NCBI GenBank assembly: GCA_900554635.1
Contig: USHY01000011.1
Coordinates: 1-33,741, forward strand
Reading direction: 5' to 3'
Source: an uncultured Clostridium sp.
GTDB lineage: Bacteria > Bacillota > Clostridia > TANB77 > CAG-508
DNA length: 33,741 bases
Shown: positions 1 through 8,290 of the stretch, in pieces
Layout of the letters: the number at the start of each line of letters is the position of its first letter
Numbering within the stretch: position 1 is the stretch's first letter
Made by a program: the position numbers and the translations under genes
Notes under the pieces: generated by a model
Databases searched by the model: none
The model's input: the letters and a program-made list of their open reading frames with translations, nothing else
Told to the model about the DNA's origin: nothing

Positions 1-108
1 TTTTAATTTTTTAATAGATTGAGTAGTGATAAAGGCACGATCATCTTTATCATTGAACTTCCTATTGGCATTAGAAACAAGGCCAGCATCAGTGCAAACT
101 AAGCACCA
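1..108 (-). pseudogene. DDE transposase remnant (IS1634/IS4-like), runs off the window
   Basis: Read on the minus strand from 108 to 1, one frame gives about 36 codons containing VCTDAGL, then NRKFNDKDDRAF and ITTQSIKKLK. I recognise this as the central part of a DDE transposase of the IS1634/IS4 type; the aspartate of TDAGL would be a catalytic-core residue. The frame is open to base 1, so it continues outside the window. Directly upstream (109-111) there is an in-frame TGA and no start codon or ribosome site, so the 5' end of the gene is missing. It is best read as an IS fragment. Family identification rests on memory of the motif, not on a search. Confidence 0.55.
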
Positions 109-141
109 TCAATGCTTATATCGATTTTATATTCAATTAAC

Positions 142-180
142 TGTCAAATTCCTGTAACATAAATGTAATGAAAATGTAAT
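142..180 (+). promoter_or_regulatory. Four TGT(C/A)A half-sites at exact 11-bp period (PhoB/PhoP-type operator candidate)
   Basis: TGTCAA at 142, TGTAAC at 153, TGTAAT at 164 and TGTAAT at 175 are spaced exactly 11 bp apart. Direct repeats with an 11-bp period, and a TGTCA-like core, are the known layout of operators of the OmpR/PhoB winged-helix response regulators (pho boxes). The same array, inverted, lies at 2883-2921. Which gene it controls is unclear: veg starts at 314 and has its own strong promoter at 251-279. The regulator itself is not in the window. Confidence 0.5.
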
Positions 181-250
181 ATTTGATAGAAATATTGCTG
201 AAACCCTACAGTTCCAACGAAAAGCAAAAATCGACATAAAACAATTATTT

Positions 251-279
251 TTGACAACCCAAAAAAATAATGATATAAT
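251..279 (+). promoter_or_regulatory. Sigma-A promoter of veg
   Basis: TTGACA (251-256) and TATAAT (274-279) are both perfect consensus hexamers separated by 17 bp, and TGA precedes the -10 as an extended -10 element. It points at veg, 35 bp downstream. It matches the strong constitutive promoter veg is known for in Bacillus. Confidence 0.85.
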
Positions 280-313
280 CCGCTCAAATGATTAGAGAGG
301 ATGTGGGAAGCAT

Positions 314-595
314 ATGATTTGCCAAAACGATATCTCAAACATTAAAACAGAATTAGGCGAAAACATAGGACAAAAGGTTATTATAAGAGGAGCTATGGGA
401 AGAAAGAAATATTTCGAAGAGGAAGCAACAATACAAAGTGTTTATCCAAACATCTTCATTTTGAAAAACTGCAAAAGAGAAACAAATGCAAGTTATAGAT
501 ATACCGATATCCTTACAAATGAATTACAAATATCAATATTTAATGGAAAAGAATATTTCCCATTAACACCAGTAGAATCAAAAATAAAGTTTTAA
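314..595 (+). CDS. veg: Veg family protein
   Basis: This 93-residue protein matches the Veg family (DUF1021) in length and pattern. An N-terminal helix (DISNIKTELGENIGQKV) is followed by a small beta-rich segment with GRKKYFEEEATIQSVYPNIFIL and the conserved Y-RYTDILT stretch near the middle. Veg is a short, strongly expressed cytoplasmic protein of Firmicutes, linked in Bacillus subtilis to biofilm matrix expression and spore outgrowth; its biochemical role is not settled. The ATG at 314 is preceded by GGGAAG. The gene is monocistronic: a consensus sigma-A promoter lies upstream and an intrinsic terminator begins directly after its stop. Veg often lies near rsmA and spore genes in clostridia, which fits the neighbours here. 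Confidence 0.85.
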   Translation: MICQNDISNIKTELGENIGQKVIIRGAMGRKKYFEEEATIQSVYPNIFILKNCKRETNASYRYTDILTNELQISIFNGKEYFPLTPVESKIKF

Positions 596-624
596 AAAAT
601 TCCTAAGTTTTAGGAATTTTTTTT
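596..624 (+). terminator. Intrinsic terminator of veg
   Basis: An 11-bp perfect inverted repeat, AAAATTCCTAA (596-606) against TTAGGAATTTT (610-620), has a 3-nt loop and runs into eight T's. It starts at the base after the veg stop codon. Confidence 0.9.
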
Positions 625-665
625 GTTCCTCTTAATATAATGTAATAATTAAGGGAGGGAATTGT

Positions 666-2198
666 ATGGTAGTAGAAACAACTAAAAATCAAATTATTTT
701 AAATCAAAAAGTAGGACAAAAAAAGGAAAACAGGCAAGTTGAGACCGATTGTATAGTAAACGATGTGAAACCGGATGTGCTTAATGTAATAAGTACAAAT
801 GGTGTGGTTAATATCTATAAAAAAGATGTAATGGATGGTAAAATTAGAATTGATGGAGCAATAAATACATATATTATTTATTTGGCAGATGATAATGAAT
901 CTACAATAAGAAGTTTGAACACAAGCCTAGATTTTACTGAAATCATTGATATGGATAATGCAAAAGAAAACATGGATTCTAAAATTGAAATAACAGTAAA
1001 GAATTTTGACACTAAGATAATTAACGGAAGAAAATTAAATATAAAAGCTAATTTAGATATTTCTGTTGCAATTTATTCAAATGAAGCTTGTGATGTAATA
1101 ACAGGAGTTTCAAATGCAGAAAATTTTCAAATTCTAAATAGCACGCAAAAAATAACATCTTTAGTAGGTAAAGGAAGCAATAAAGTAAGTGCAAAAGACA
1201 CTATTGCAATAGATACAGCAGATGAATTAGCAGAAATAATGAATGTAAATATTGATATAGTAGATGAGGAAATTAAAATTAGCTACAACAAAGTTCTATC
1301 TAAGGCAGATGCTAGAATTGAAATAATGTATTTAACTGAGGATAACAGAATAAATACTGCAAGTACTAAAATTCCAATAATGGGATTTGTTGATATACAG
1401 AATATAAATGAAAATTGTGATTGTGAAGTACAAAACTGCTTAAGCAATCTAGTTGTAAAACCAGACAGCACAGAACATTCAATCTCTGTAGATGCAGAAA
1501 TAGAAGTGATCTGTGCAGCATATGAAACAAAGCAAATAGATGTAATAGAAGATTTGTATAGCATAACATCTGATATAGAATTTGAAAAAAAGGAAATAAA
1601 TTCAATAACAGATAGGAATAAAATAAATGGTTTACACACTTTAAATGAAAACATTAGAATTCCAGAACTAACAGGTAGAGTATTAGATATTCAAACAAAA
1701 CCAACAATTAATAGTGCACAAATCAGAAACGGAAAAGTAATCTATGAAGGAAACTTAAACTTAACAATATTATTTGAACAAGGAAATGGAATAAATGCAC
1801 GAAATGTGGATTTGCCATTTAGCCATGAGGTTTTATCAGATAAGATTGATGAAAATTCAAATATAGACACTGTAGTAAAAATTAAACAGAATGATTTCAT
1901 TGTAAAAGATGGAGTAATAGAAGTAGCAGTTGGCATAGAGTTTAACATTTCAGAACAGAAAAGTCAAAAAGTGAATATGATTGAGGGAATAAGCTTAGAG
2001 GAAAGCAAAGAATGTTGCAACTACAGTATGGTAATATACTTTGTAAAACCAGGTGATACACTTTGGAAAATAGCAAAGATGTTTAAGAGCACAGTAGAAG
2101 ATATTGCAAGACTAAATAATATAGAAGATGTAAATAAGCTAACAGTAGGTCAACAATTATATATTCCTAGATTTTGCAAGAGTAGAGTTACTTCATAA
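666..2198 (+). CDS. SPOCS (DUF3794) and LysM domain spore-envelope protein
   Basis: This 510-residue protein has repeated beta-rich SPOCS/DUF3794 modules in roughly residues 30-450. Recognisable segments include DGAINTYIIYLADD, the VKPDVLNVISTNG start, and later KVIYEGNLNLTILF. A single LysM domain is at about 458-501 (VKPGDTLWKIAKMF, ending VGQQLYIP). There is no signal peptide. SPOCS proteins with a C-terminal LysM are known from clostridial spore coats and morphogenesis, and the LysM would bind peptidoglycan. The start at 666 follows AAGGGAGGG. It is followed after 2 bp by yunB, so the two probably share a transcript and a sporulation role. A TATAAT-like -10 (636-641) lies upstream without a convincing sigma-A -35, which would suit a sporulation sigma factor, but this is a guess. 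CGG trinucleotides at 772, 1025 and 1730 all straddle codons (PD, NG, NG). Confidence 0.85.
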   Translation: MVVETTKNQIILNQKVGQKKENRQVETDCIVNDVKPDVLNVISTNGVVNIYKKDVMDGKIRIDGAINTYIIYLADDNESTIRSLNTSLDFTEIIDMDNAKENMDSKIEITVKNFDTKIINGRKLNIKANLDISVAIYSNEACDVITGVSNAENFQILNSTQKITSLVGKGSNKVSAKDTIAIDTADELAEIMNVNIDIVDEEIKISYNKVLSKADARIEIMYLTEDNRINTASTKIPIMGFVDIQNINENCDCEVQNCLSNLVVKPDSTEHSISVDAEIEVICAAYETKQIDVIEDLYSITSDIEFEKKEINSITDRNKINGLHTLNENIRIPELTGRVLDIQTKPTINSAQIRNGKVIYEGNLNLTILFEQGNGINARNVDLPFSHEVLSDKIDENSNIDTVVKIKQNDFIVKDGVIEVAVGIEFNISEQKSQKVNMIEGISLEESKECCNYSMVIYFVKPGDTLWKIAKMFKSTVEDIARLNNIEDVNKLTVGQQLYIPRFCKSRVTS

Positions 2199-2200
2199 GA

Positions 2201-2879
2201 ATGGATAAAATTTATTCAAGAAGAAAGCTGAAGTTGCCTTCTTTAAAAGTAAGTAAAATAGATAAGATAATAACAAGAAAAATATACTTTTCTATTATAA
2301 TGCTTATAATATCTACATTAACAGGGTATAAGCTACTAAAATCAATAGATCCAATATTTGAGGGGCTTTGCACAGCTAAAGCACAGAGTATTGCAACAGA
2401 TATTACAAACAGAAAGTCAAGTGAAGTGCTAGCTAGATATAATTATAAAGATACAGTTCAAATAATAGAATCAGAAGATAAGAAAAATAGCATACTAAAA
2501 ACCGATATTGTAACATTAAATCAAATAGTTTCAGATATAGCAATAGAAATACAAAAAGAACTAAACGAAACAGGAAAACAAGCAATACAAATACCACTAG
2601 GGGCCCTAACAGGAACAAAATATTTATCAGCCACACGGCCCCAACATAAAAATAAAAATTCTACCAGCAGGAGACATTGCAACAGATATAAAAACAGAAT
2701 TCAAATCAGCAGGAATAAACCAAACGGTATATAGAATTTATTTGGATATAGAATGCAATGTATCAATACTAACTAACTATAAATCCATAGAAAAAACAAT
2801 AAAAAATCAGGTACTCCTAGTCGAAACAGTAGTAGTAGGAAATGTCCCTGAAACATATTTGCAGTTGGAAAATAAGTGA
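2201..2879 (+). CDS. yunB: Sporulation protein YunB, needs +1 frameshift at CGG 2636
   Basis: Zero-frame reading gives 145 codons: a basic N-terminus, one membrane segment near residues 30-48 (FSIIMLIISTLTGYKLL) and a soluble part ending ETGKQAIQIPLGALTGTKYLS. This is the YunB signature around IPLG-LTG. At CGG 2636-2638 the frame is lost, and the zero frame stops at 2734. Skipping the C and continuing with GGC restores the expected continuation (GPNIKIKILPAGD, then KSAGINQTVYRI) to TGA at 2877-2879, for a total of about 225 residues, close to the family norm. YunB is a mother-cell sporulation membrane protein of Firmicutes. It starts 2 bp after the SPOCS gene with only a weak ribosome site, suggesting translational coupling. 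No other defect is visible, so the gene looks selected rather than decayed. Confidence 0.85.
2636..2639 (+). other. In-frame CGG(C): +1 recoding site in yunB
   Basis: The zero frame reads GCC ACA CGG CCC CAA. The family continuation needs GGC CCC AAC (Gly-Pro-Asn). The only change required is omission of the C at 2636. This is the one site of the seven with GGC instead of GGA. Confidence 0.8.
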
Positions 2880-2882
2880 GAC

Positions 2883-2921
2883 ATTACAAAAATATTACAA
2901 TTATATTACATTTTTGTGACA
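2883..2921 (-). promoter_or_regulatory. Second array of four half-sites at 11-bp period (inverted copy of the 142-180 pattern)
   Basis: On the plus strand ATTACA occurs at 2883, 2894 and 2905 and GTGACA at 2916, exactly 11 bp apart. Read on the minus strand this is TGTCAC followed by three TGTAAT, nearly the same series as at 142-180. It lies 80-118 bp before the start at 3001. A -10-like GATAAT at 2937-2942 lies 15 bp after the last half-site, the geometry expected of a PhoP-type activated promoter that lacks a good -35. Confidence 0.5.
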
Positions 2922-3000
2922 TTGGCAAAAAGTATTGATAATTGTAATTTTTTTGTGTAAAATAAAATTAATTATAATCTTGAGAAAAGGGGATAAAAAT

Positions 3001-4332
3001 ATGAAGAGTAACAAAGGAATAACACTTATAGCACTTATTATTACGATTATTATAATGTTGATTCTAGTGGGAGTAGTTACAAATATAGTAATAAAAACAA
3101 AACTTTTTGAAGTAGCAAAAGATGCAACAACTAGGTGGAATAGTGCTCAAATGAATGAGAGTAAGAGTATAGATGAAGTTGATAAGTTGATTGATGAAAT
3201 AGTGTACAATAAAGTAGAACCAACAGAAATGTATGCAGCTCTATATTCAGATGGAACATTAGTATTTTATAAAAACTCAGAAAACATTTTAAACGAAAGA
3301 AATGGAGCAACTCTTGTAAAACAAACAGAAAACATATCAGACACTCGAGAATTATCAGATGCTGAACAAAAAGCATTACTTTTTTGGGCAGGAGATCAAG
3401 AACAAGCTGGACAAATAACATCAGTAGTAATTGCTGAAGAAATTGCACCTATAAGTGCAAAAAGATTATTTATGAATTTAAAAAACATTAAAAGCATTAC
3501 AGGATTAAACAAATTAAATACATGTAATGTAACTTCAATGTATTTGATGTTTGGCAATTGTTCAAGCTTAGAAAAACTAAACATTTCAAATTTTAATACA
3601 GAAAATGTAACCTCGATGCAAGGAATGTTTCAGCAGTGCTCTAAAATCGAAAGTCTTGATGTATCAAAATTCAATACAAAAAACACAACTGCAATGGATT
3701 ATATGTTCAAAAATTGTAGTAACTTGAAACAATTAGATGTTAGTAATTGGAATACCGAAAATGTTACAAATATGAAATTCATGTTCGCAAATTGCTCTAG
3801 CCTTGAGAAATTAGATCTTAGCAATTGGAATACTGGTAAAGTAGAAGACATGTCGTGGATTTTTGCAGGGGATGATGGTGGAAATCCTAAAAATACTATG
3901 ATTTTAAAGCAAATAATAGGCATTGAAGACTTAGATGTAAGTAATGTAAAAAGTATGGACAGAATGTTTAGGCATTGCCATGAATTAACATCATTAGATT
4001 TACATAAATGGAATGTGAGCAATGTTGAGATTATGAGACAATTGTTTAATAGTTGTACGAGCCTAAGTGAATTAAACATTGAAAACTGGGACATGGGAAA
4101 TGTAACCAATACACAATATATGTTCAACAATTGCCCTAAGCTAAATTCAACAATTACACTTAGTGTAGATAGCACTAAACTAACAACATATGGAGGCACA
4201 TTTAATTATACTGCAACAGGAAGTGGTTGTTTAGTAACAGTAAACTACACATCAAGTGCTGCAGAAATAATAGATAATATAATTGCAACAAAAACTGGAA
4301 ATGTGCAAAAAGGCACACAGGTATCAAATTAA
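3001..4332 (+). CDS. Prepilin-like surface protein with BspA/DUF285 leucine-rich repeats
   Basis: This 443-residue protein has an N-terminus KGITLIALIITIII that resembles a type IV prepilin leader and hydrophobic helix: Gly before the would-be cleavage point, but Ala instead of the usual Glu at +5. After a short coiled region and a linker come about seven repeats of the DUF285/BspA type in roughly residues 155-380, each with a core like MFxNCSSLEKLDLSNWNTxNVTNM. The C-terminus (about 385-443) is a Thr/Ser-rich beta segment without LPXTG. It is probably displayed at the cell surface through its N-terminal helix; the partner or ligand is unknown. The ATG at 3001 follows GAAAAGGGGAT; an upstream in-frame extension to 2935 is unlikely. 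The upstream 11-bp repeat array suggests control by a response regulator. Confidence 0.75.
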   Translation: MKSNKGITLIALIITIIIMLILVGVVTNIVIKTKLFEVAKDATTRWNSAQMNESKSIDEVDKLIDEIVYNKVEPTEMYAALYSDGTLVFYKNSENILNERNGATLVKQTENISDTRELSDAEQKALLFWAGDQEQAGQITSVVIAEEIAPISAKRLFMNLKNIKSITGLNKLNTCNVTSMYLMFGNCSSLEKLNISNFNTENVTSMQGMFQQCSKIESLDVSKFNTKNTTAMDYMFKNCSNLKQLDVSNWNTENVTNMKFMFANCSSLEKLDLSNWNTGKVEDMSWIFAGDDGGNPKNTMILKQIIGIEDLDVSNVKSMDRMFRHCHELTSLDLHKWNVSNVEIMRQLFNSCTSLSELNIENWDMGNVTNTQYMFNNCPKLNSTITLSVDSTKLTTYGGTFNYTATGSGCLVTVNYTSSAAEIIDNIIATKTGNVQKGTQVSN

Positions 4333-4364
4333 GGTTTAACTTAAAAACTTTTCTTTCAAAATCC

Positions 4365-4393
4365 TTGTAAAAAATCATAAAAACTTGTATAAT
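4365..4393 (+). promoter_or_regulatory. Sigma-A promoter of the DUF5050-like gene
   Basis: TTGTAA (4365-4370) and TATAAT (4388-4393) are separated by 17 bp, about 30 bp before the start codon at 4423. Confidence 0.75.
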
Positions 4394-4422
4394 AGTTATA
4401 TATGATTTTTAGGAGGAGTTTT

Positions 4423-5469
4423 ATGAAGGAGAAGTTTTTGAAATTTTTTGGAGTTATTAGGGGATTTTGTTTAGCTAATAGGAAAATCGTACTTAGAGGC
4501 GTTGCAGTTTTAGTTGTTTTGGTTGCGATTTTTGTGATTGGAAGTTGCTTTAAAGGAACTGAGTATGGAACTTCTGCGGGTAATTGCTATAATCAAGGTT
4601 TGGCTGTGGAGAATGGCAAAAACATTTTTTATATTTCAGTTGATGATAATGAAGTAGTTGGAATTAATAAGGTAAAGAATAATGGAAAAGGTGTTCAAAA
4701 GGTTGCTGATGGAAATGTAAGATATTTGAATGTCGCTGGAAGTTATATTTATTGCTTGGAATATGATGAGGAAAATAGTTCTAAATGCAACTTAGTTAAG
4801 ATTAAAACAAATGGAAAGAGCAAAGAAATATTAGCAAGAGATATTGATGAAGCACAAGTTATGGTGGCAGATAAGTTTGTATATTATTTCAAAGATGGGA
4901 ATTTTTATAGAGCTAAATTAGATGGAACAGAGAAAACTAAAATTTCAGATAAAAAGATTTCATATTATCAAATAAAAGATAATTGGATTTATTACATATT
5001 CAAAAAAGACAATGCACAATATATAGCAAAAATGAAAACTAATGGAGAAAAAAATGAAAGAATATCTAAAGCAGATGATGACAAAAACTATGAAACTCTA
5101 TATGTAAAAGGAAATAAAATATATTATATTACATCAAAAGCAAATGATAGTTACGATTATGAATATTATCTATTTAAAATGAATAAAAAAGGTGAAAAAA
5201 TAAAACAAATATGTAAGATGGATTCAAACATTATGGATATTAATATGCAGGATGATGTGATTTATTATACAGAAACAGAGGATTTCAACAATTATAAAAT
5301 AAAATCAATAAAATACAATGGAACAGATAGAAAAGTTATTAAGAAACTAACCACATCAACAAGCATAAATATTACAGATGATTGGATAATTTTCATAGGA
5401 ACAAATGAAGATACAGATATAGTAGTAAAAATGATAAACAAAAAAGGTGAAAAAGAAAGAAACATATAA
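4423..5469 (+). CDS. Membrane-anchored DUF5050-type beta-propeller-like protein
   Basis: This 348-residue protein has a short basic N-terminus, one membrane segment (about 21-42, VLRGVAVLVVLVAIFVIG) and an extracytoplasmic part built of repeated blades, each about 40-45 residues, with the pattern GNxIYYI…KMNKNGEKxKxI. This is the DUF5050 pattern, also called the prolow-density-lipoprotein-like propeller of clostridia. No catalytic residues are apparent; a sensing or binding role is possible but not shown. The start at 4423 follows a perfect AGGAGG (4411-4416); the in-frame ATG at 4402 lies upstream of it and is rejected. The gene has its own promoter. Its stop is 19 bp before the next start, so read-through into the kinase operon is possible. 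Confidence 0.65.
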   Translation: MKEKFLKFFGVIRGFCLANRKIVLRGVAVLVVLVAIFVIGSCFKGTEYGTSAGNCYNQGLAVENGKNIFYISVDDNEVVGINKVKNNGKGVQKVADGNVRYLNVAGSYIYCLEYDEENSSKCNLVKIKTNGKSKEILARDIDEAQVMVADKFVYYFKDGNFYRAKLDGTEKTKISDKKISYYQIKDNWIYYIFKKDNAQYIAKMKTNGEKNERISKADDDKNYETLYVKGNKIYYITSKANDSYDYEYYLFKMNKKGEKIKQICKMDSNIMDINMQDDVIYYTETEDFNNYKIKSIKYNGTDRKVIKKLTTSTSINITDDWIIFIGTNEDTDIVVKMINKKGEKERNI

Positions 5470-5488
5470 TTTAAGGAGGCACCCAAGG

Positions 5489-7129
5489 ATGCAGATAGAA
5501 TATAAAGGAATAATACTAGATGTGAAAGCCGGAGTGGCAGTAAACGACTTGCTAAAAGATGAAATTCAAAAAGCAAAATGCAAAATAATTGCATGTAAAT
5601 TTAACAATGAAATAAAAAGTTTAAACTATAAAATAGAAAAAAATGGAAAGCTAGAATTAATAGACCTACGCCATAAAGATGGAATGAGAATATATAGAAG
5701 AGGGCTTGTTTACTTAATAAGCAAAGCCTTCAGTGAAGTGTACCCAGGCACACTTATAACAATACAATACCAATTATCTAATGCAATGTTTTGCACCACA
5801 GATAACTTGGCAATTACAGATGAAGTAATAGTAAATGTTAATAAAAGGGTACAAGAAATTATAAATCAGAATCTACCAATAGAAAAAAGATTTATGACAA
5901 AAGAACAAGCAAAAGAATTTTATGAGAAAGAAAAAACACTAAAAGGAAAATTACAACTAGACTTAGCAGAAAAAAAAGAAGTAACACTATACTACTGTGA
6001 AAACTACTTCAACTACTTCTATGGAGTGTTACCAATAACAACAGGATTTGTTGAGAGCTATGAAATATCAAAATACAACAATGGCTTTATTATAAGGTAT
6101 CCAAGTAAAGAAAATCCGTATGAGCTTACAGAATTTAAGGATACACCAAAATTATTTAAAACACTTGAAGAATACTCTGAACTTCATAAAATACTAAATA
6201 TAAACACACTATACAAGCTAAACAGAATAATTGAAGAAAACAAAATAGAAGAATATATATTATTAGATGAAGCTTTGCATGAAAAGAAAATAGCAGCAAT
6301 AGCAGATAACATAGCAAAAAATAAAAATGTAAAATTAGTTGCAATAGCTGGCCCATCATCATCAGGAAAAACAACATTTGCAAAACGACTAGGTTTACAA
6401 TTGAAAATAAATGGACTAAAAACAGTTACTATTTCAGTAGATAATTACTTTGTAGAAAGAGAACAAACACCACTTGATGAAAACGGAAAATACAATTTTG
6501 AAAGCATAGATGCAGTCGATACAAAACTATTAAATTCCGATATACTAAAACTCCTAAACGGAGAAGAAATTGAAGCACCTACATTTAATTTTCACACAGG
6601 ACACAAAGAGTATAAAGGAAATAAAATGAAAGTAGCTCCAGATGAAATACTAGTTATGGAGGGGATTCATTGCTTAAACGACAATTTAACATATCTGATT
6701 CCAAAAGAGCAAAAATTTAAAATATATATAAGTGCACTAACTGTTCTAAATATAGATTACTATAATAGAATATCAACAACGGATACAAGGCTAATTAGGA
6801 GAATAGTAAGAGACCATCAATTTAGAGGATATAATGCGACACACACACTAGAAATGTGGCCATCTGTAAATAAAGGTGAAGTACAAAATATTTTCGCATT
6901 CCAAGAAGAAGCAGATGTAATGTTCAATTCATCTTTGATATATGAATTAAGTGTTCTTAAAAAATATGCAGTGCCATTACTAAAAGAAATAGATATTTCA
7001 TCACCACTTTATTCAGAAGCAAAAAGACTAATATCAATGCTAAGTTACTTTAAAGATATACCAGATAGTGCAGTACCAACACACTCACTATTGAGAGAAT
7101 TTATAGGAGGAAGTATATTTAAAGAATGA
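5489..7129 (+). CDS. Nucleoside kinase (uridine-kinase-like) with N-terminal TGS/threonyl-tRNA-synthetase-like region
   Basis: This 546-residue protein has an N-terminal TGS-like segment (1-60) and a ThrRS second-additional-domain-like part (about 60-230, with the H-x-x-G-M and R-RG motifs). The C-terminal part is a phosphoribulokinase/uridine kinase domain. The P-loop GPSSSGKTTF is at about 286-295, the substrate loop SVDNYF follows about 30 residues later, and VMEGIHCLN and RRIVRDHQFRGY come after. The family is annotated in clostridia as nucleoside kinase or uridine kinase; the exact substrate is unproven. The start at 5489 follows AAGGAGG at the right distance; an in-frame upstream ATG (5447) lies inside the previous gene and is rejected. 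It overlaps the next gene by ATGA, which shows an operon. Its CGG trinucleotides (5530, 6484, 6559, 6780) all straddle codons. Confidence 0.8.
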   Translation: MQIEYKGIILDVKAGVAVNDLLKDEIQKAKCKIIACKFNNEIKSLNYKIEKNGKLELIDLRHKDGMRIYRRGLVYLISKAFSEVYPGTLITIQYQLSNAMFCTTDNLAITDEVIVNVNKRVQEIINQNLPIEKRFMTKEQAKEFYEKEKTLKGKLQLDLAEKKEVTLYYCENYFNYFYGVLPITTGFVESYEISKYNNGFIIRYPSKENPYELTEFKDTPKLFKTLEEYSELHKILNINTLYKLNRIIEENKIEEYILLDEALHEKKIAAIADNIAKNKNVKLVAIAGPSSSGKTTFAKRLGLQLKINGLKTVTISVDNYFVEREQTPLDENGKYNFESIDAVDTKLLNSDILKLLNGEEIEAPTFNFHTGHKEYKGNKMKVAPDEILVMEGIHCLNDNLTYLIPKEQKFKIYISALTVLNIDYYNRISTTDTRLIRRIVRDHQFRGYNATHTLEMWPSVNKGEVQNIFAFQEEADVMFNSSLIYELSVLKKYAVPLLKEIDISSPLYSEAKRLISMLSYFKDIPDSAVPTHSLLREFIGGSIFKE

Positions 7130-7440
7130 AAAGCTTATTTACGGAAATTGATGAAGAATTTGTTTGTGAAAACTGTGGAAACAAAGTACCAAAACTTGGC
7201 TATTCATGTAGAAATCATTGTAACAAATGCCTATATTCAAAACATGTTGATATAAATCCAGGAGACCGAGCAGAAACATGCCAAGGTCTCCTAGAACCAA
7301 TAGGGATAGAAATTAGCCCTAAAAAGGGGTATGTTATAATATACAGATGCCAAAAATGTGGAGCAATACGAAAAAATAAGGCAGCTAAAGATGATAATTT
7401 AGAATTAATAATAAAATTAAGTGCAAATGGAGAAAGGTAA
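7126..7440 (+). CDS. RNHCP domain protein (small zinc-ribbon protein)
   Basis: This 104-residue protein has two CxxC knuckles: CENC near residue 14 and CQKC near residue 77. Between them is the signature RNHCNKCLYSKHVD…PGDRAETC, which defines the RNHCP family (a diverged form RNHCxxCL is used here). The spacing implies a zinc ribbon. The biochemical function of RNHCP proteins is unknown; nucleic-acid or ribosome association is often assumed because of the fold. It overlaps the kinase stop by ATGA and the rsmA start by TAATG, so all three are translationally coupled. Confidence 0.75.
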   Translation: MKSLFTEIDEEFVCENCGNKVPKLGYSCRNHCNKCLYSKHVDINPGDRAETCQGLLEPIGIEISPKKGYVIIYRCQKCGAIRKNKAAKDDNLELIIKLSANGER

Positions 7441-8279
7441 TGAATGTATTAAAAGAAACAAAGTTTATAATGGACAAATATCATATAACTGCAAATAAAA
7501 ACCTAGGGCAAAATTTTTTGATAGATGATGAAGCAGTTTCTGGAATAGTAGAAGCAGCAAAAGTTTCTAAAGAAGACTTGATAATTGAAATAGGCCCAGG
7601 ACTTGGAACTTTAACCAAGGAACTATTAGAAAAAGCTGGAAAAGTTGTATGTATAGAATTAGATAAAAGAATGATAGAAATACTAAATGATAGATTTTCT
7701 ATGTATAATAACTTCGAAATTATAAATGATGATGTTTTGAAAGTAGACCTACGAGAACTAATACAAAAAGAAAATATGCCTCATACAAAAATAGTTGCAA
7801 ACTTACCATACTATATAACAACACCAATAATAATGAAATTATTAGAAGACAGGCTAGACATTGAAAGAATAACTGTAATGATACAAAAAGAGGTAGCAGA
7901 CAGATTAGTAACTGAACCGGGAATTGGAGATACAGGGGCAATAACATATGCAATACATTATTTTACAAAACCAAGAAAAGTATTAGATGTTCCGAATACA
8001 AGTTTTATTCCAGCGCCAAAGGTTAATTCAACAGTAATAACTTTAGAAGTTTTAAAAGAACCAAGTGTAGAAACAATCGATGAAGAAAAGCTGTTTGAAG
8101 TAATAAAAATTGCCTTTATGCAAAAAAGAAAAACATTACTAAATGCACTAAGTAATAGTGGCAAATTTGGAACAAAAGACAATATAGCAAAAATACTGCT
8201 AAACTTAGGAGTGGATACAAAAATAAGACCAGAAAAATTAACTCTTGAGCAGTTTGCAAAAATTTCACAAAATATATAG
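7440..8279 (+). CDS. rsmA: 16S rRNA dimethyladenosine methyltransferase RsmA (KsgA)
   Basis: This 279-residue protein dimethylates two adjacent adenosines near the 3' end of 16S rRNA during small-subunit maturation. Family marks are complete: GQNFLID at about 21-27, the SAM-binding EIGPGLGTLT at about 49-58, the acidic VCIELDKRM strand, NDDVLK and the catalytic NLPYYITTP at about 120-128. Next come the FIPAPKVNSTV segment and a helical C-terminal domain with AFMQKRKTLLNALS. The length is normal. The start shares its A with the stop of the RNHCP gene. No in-frame CGG; the CGG at 7918 is split over Pro-Gly. Confidence 0.95.
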   Translation: MNVLKETKFIMDKYHITANKNLGQNFLIDDEAVSGIVEAAKVSKEDLIIEIGPGLGTLTKELLEKAGKVVCIELDKRMIEILNDRFSMYNNFEIINDDVLKVDLRELIQKENMPHTKIVANLPYYITTPIIMKLLEDRLDIERITVMIQKEVADRLVTEPGIGDTGAITYAIHYFTKPRKVLDVPNTSFIPAPKVNSTVITLEVLKEPSVETIDEEKLFEVIKIAFMQKRKTLLNALSNSGKFGTKDNIAKILLNLGVDTKIRPEKLTLEQFAKISQNI

Positions 8280-8290
8280 AGGAGGACAAA

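Noticed and set aside
109..111. TGA read as Trp in the transposase remnant
   Set aside because: TGA is used as the stop of intact genes here (kinase, radical SAM, yunB) and TGG codes Trp throughout; the fragment is simply truncated.
1283..1654. Minus-strand reading frames inside the SPOCS gene and similar antisense frames elsewhere
   Set aside because: They are low-complexity shadows of AT-rich genes (Leu/Phe/Ile/Ser-rich) without ribosome sites or family features.
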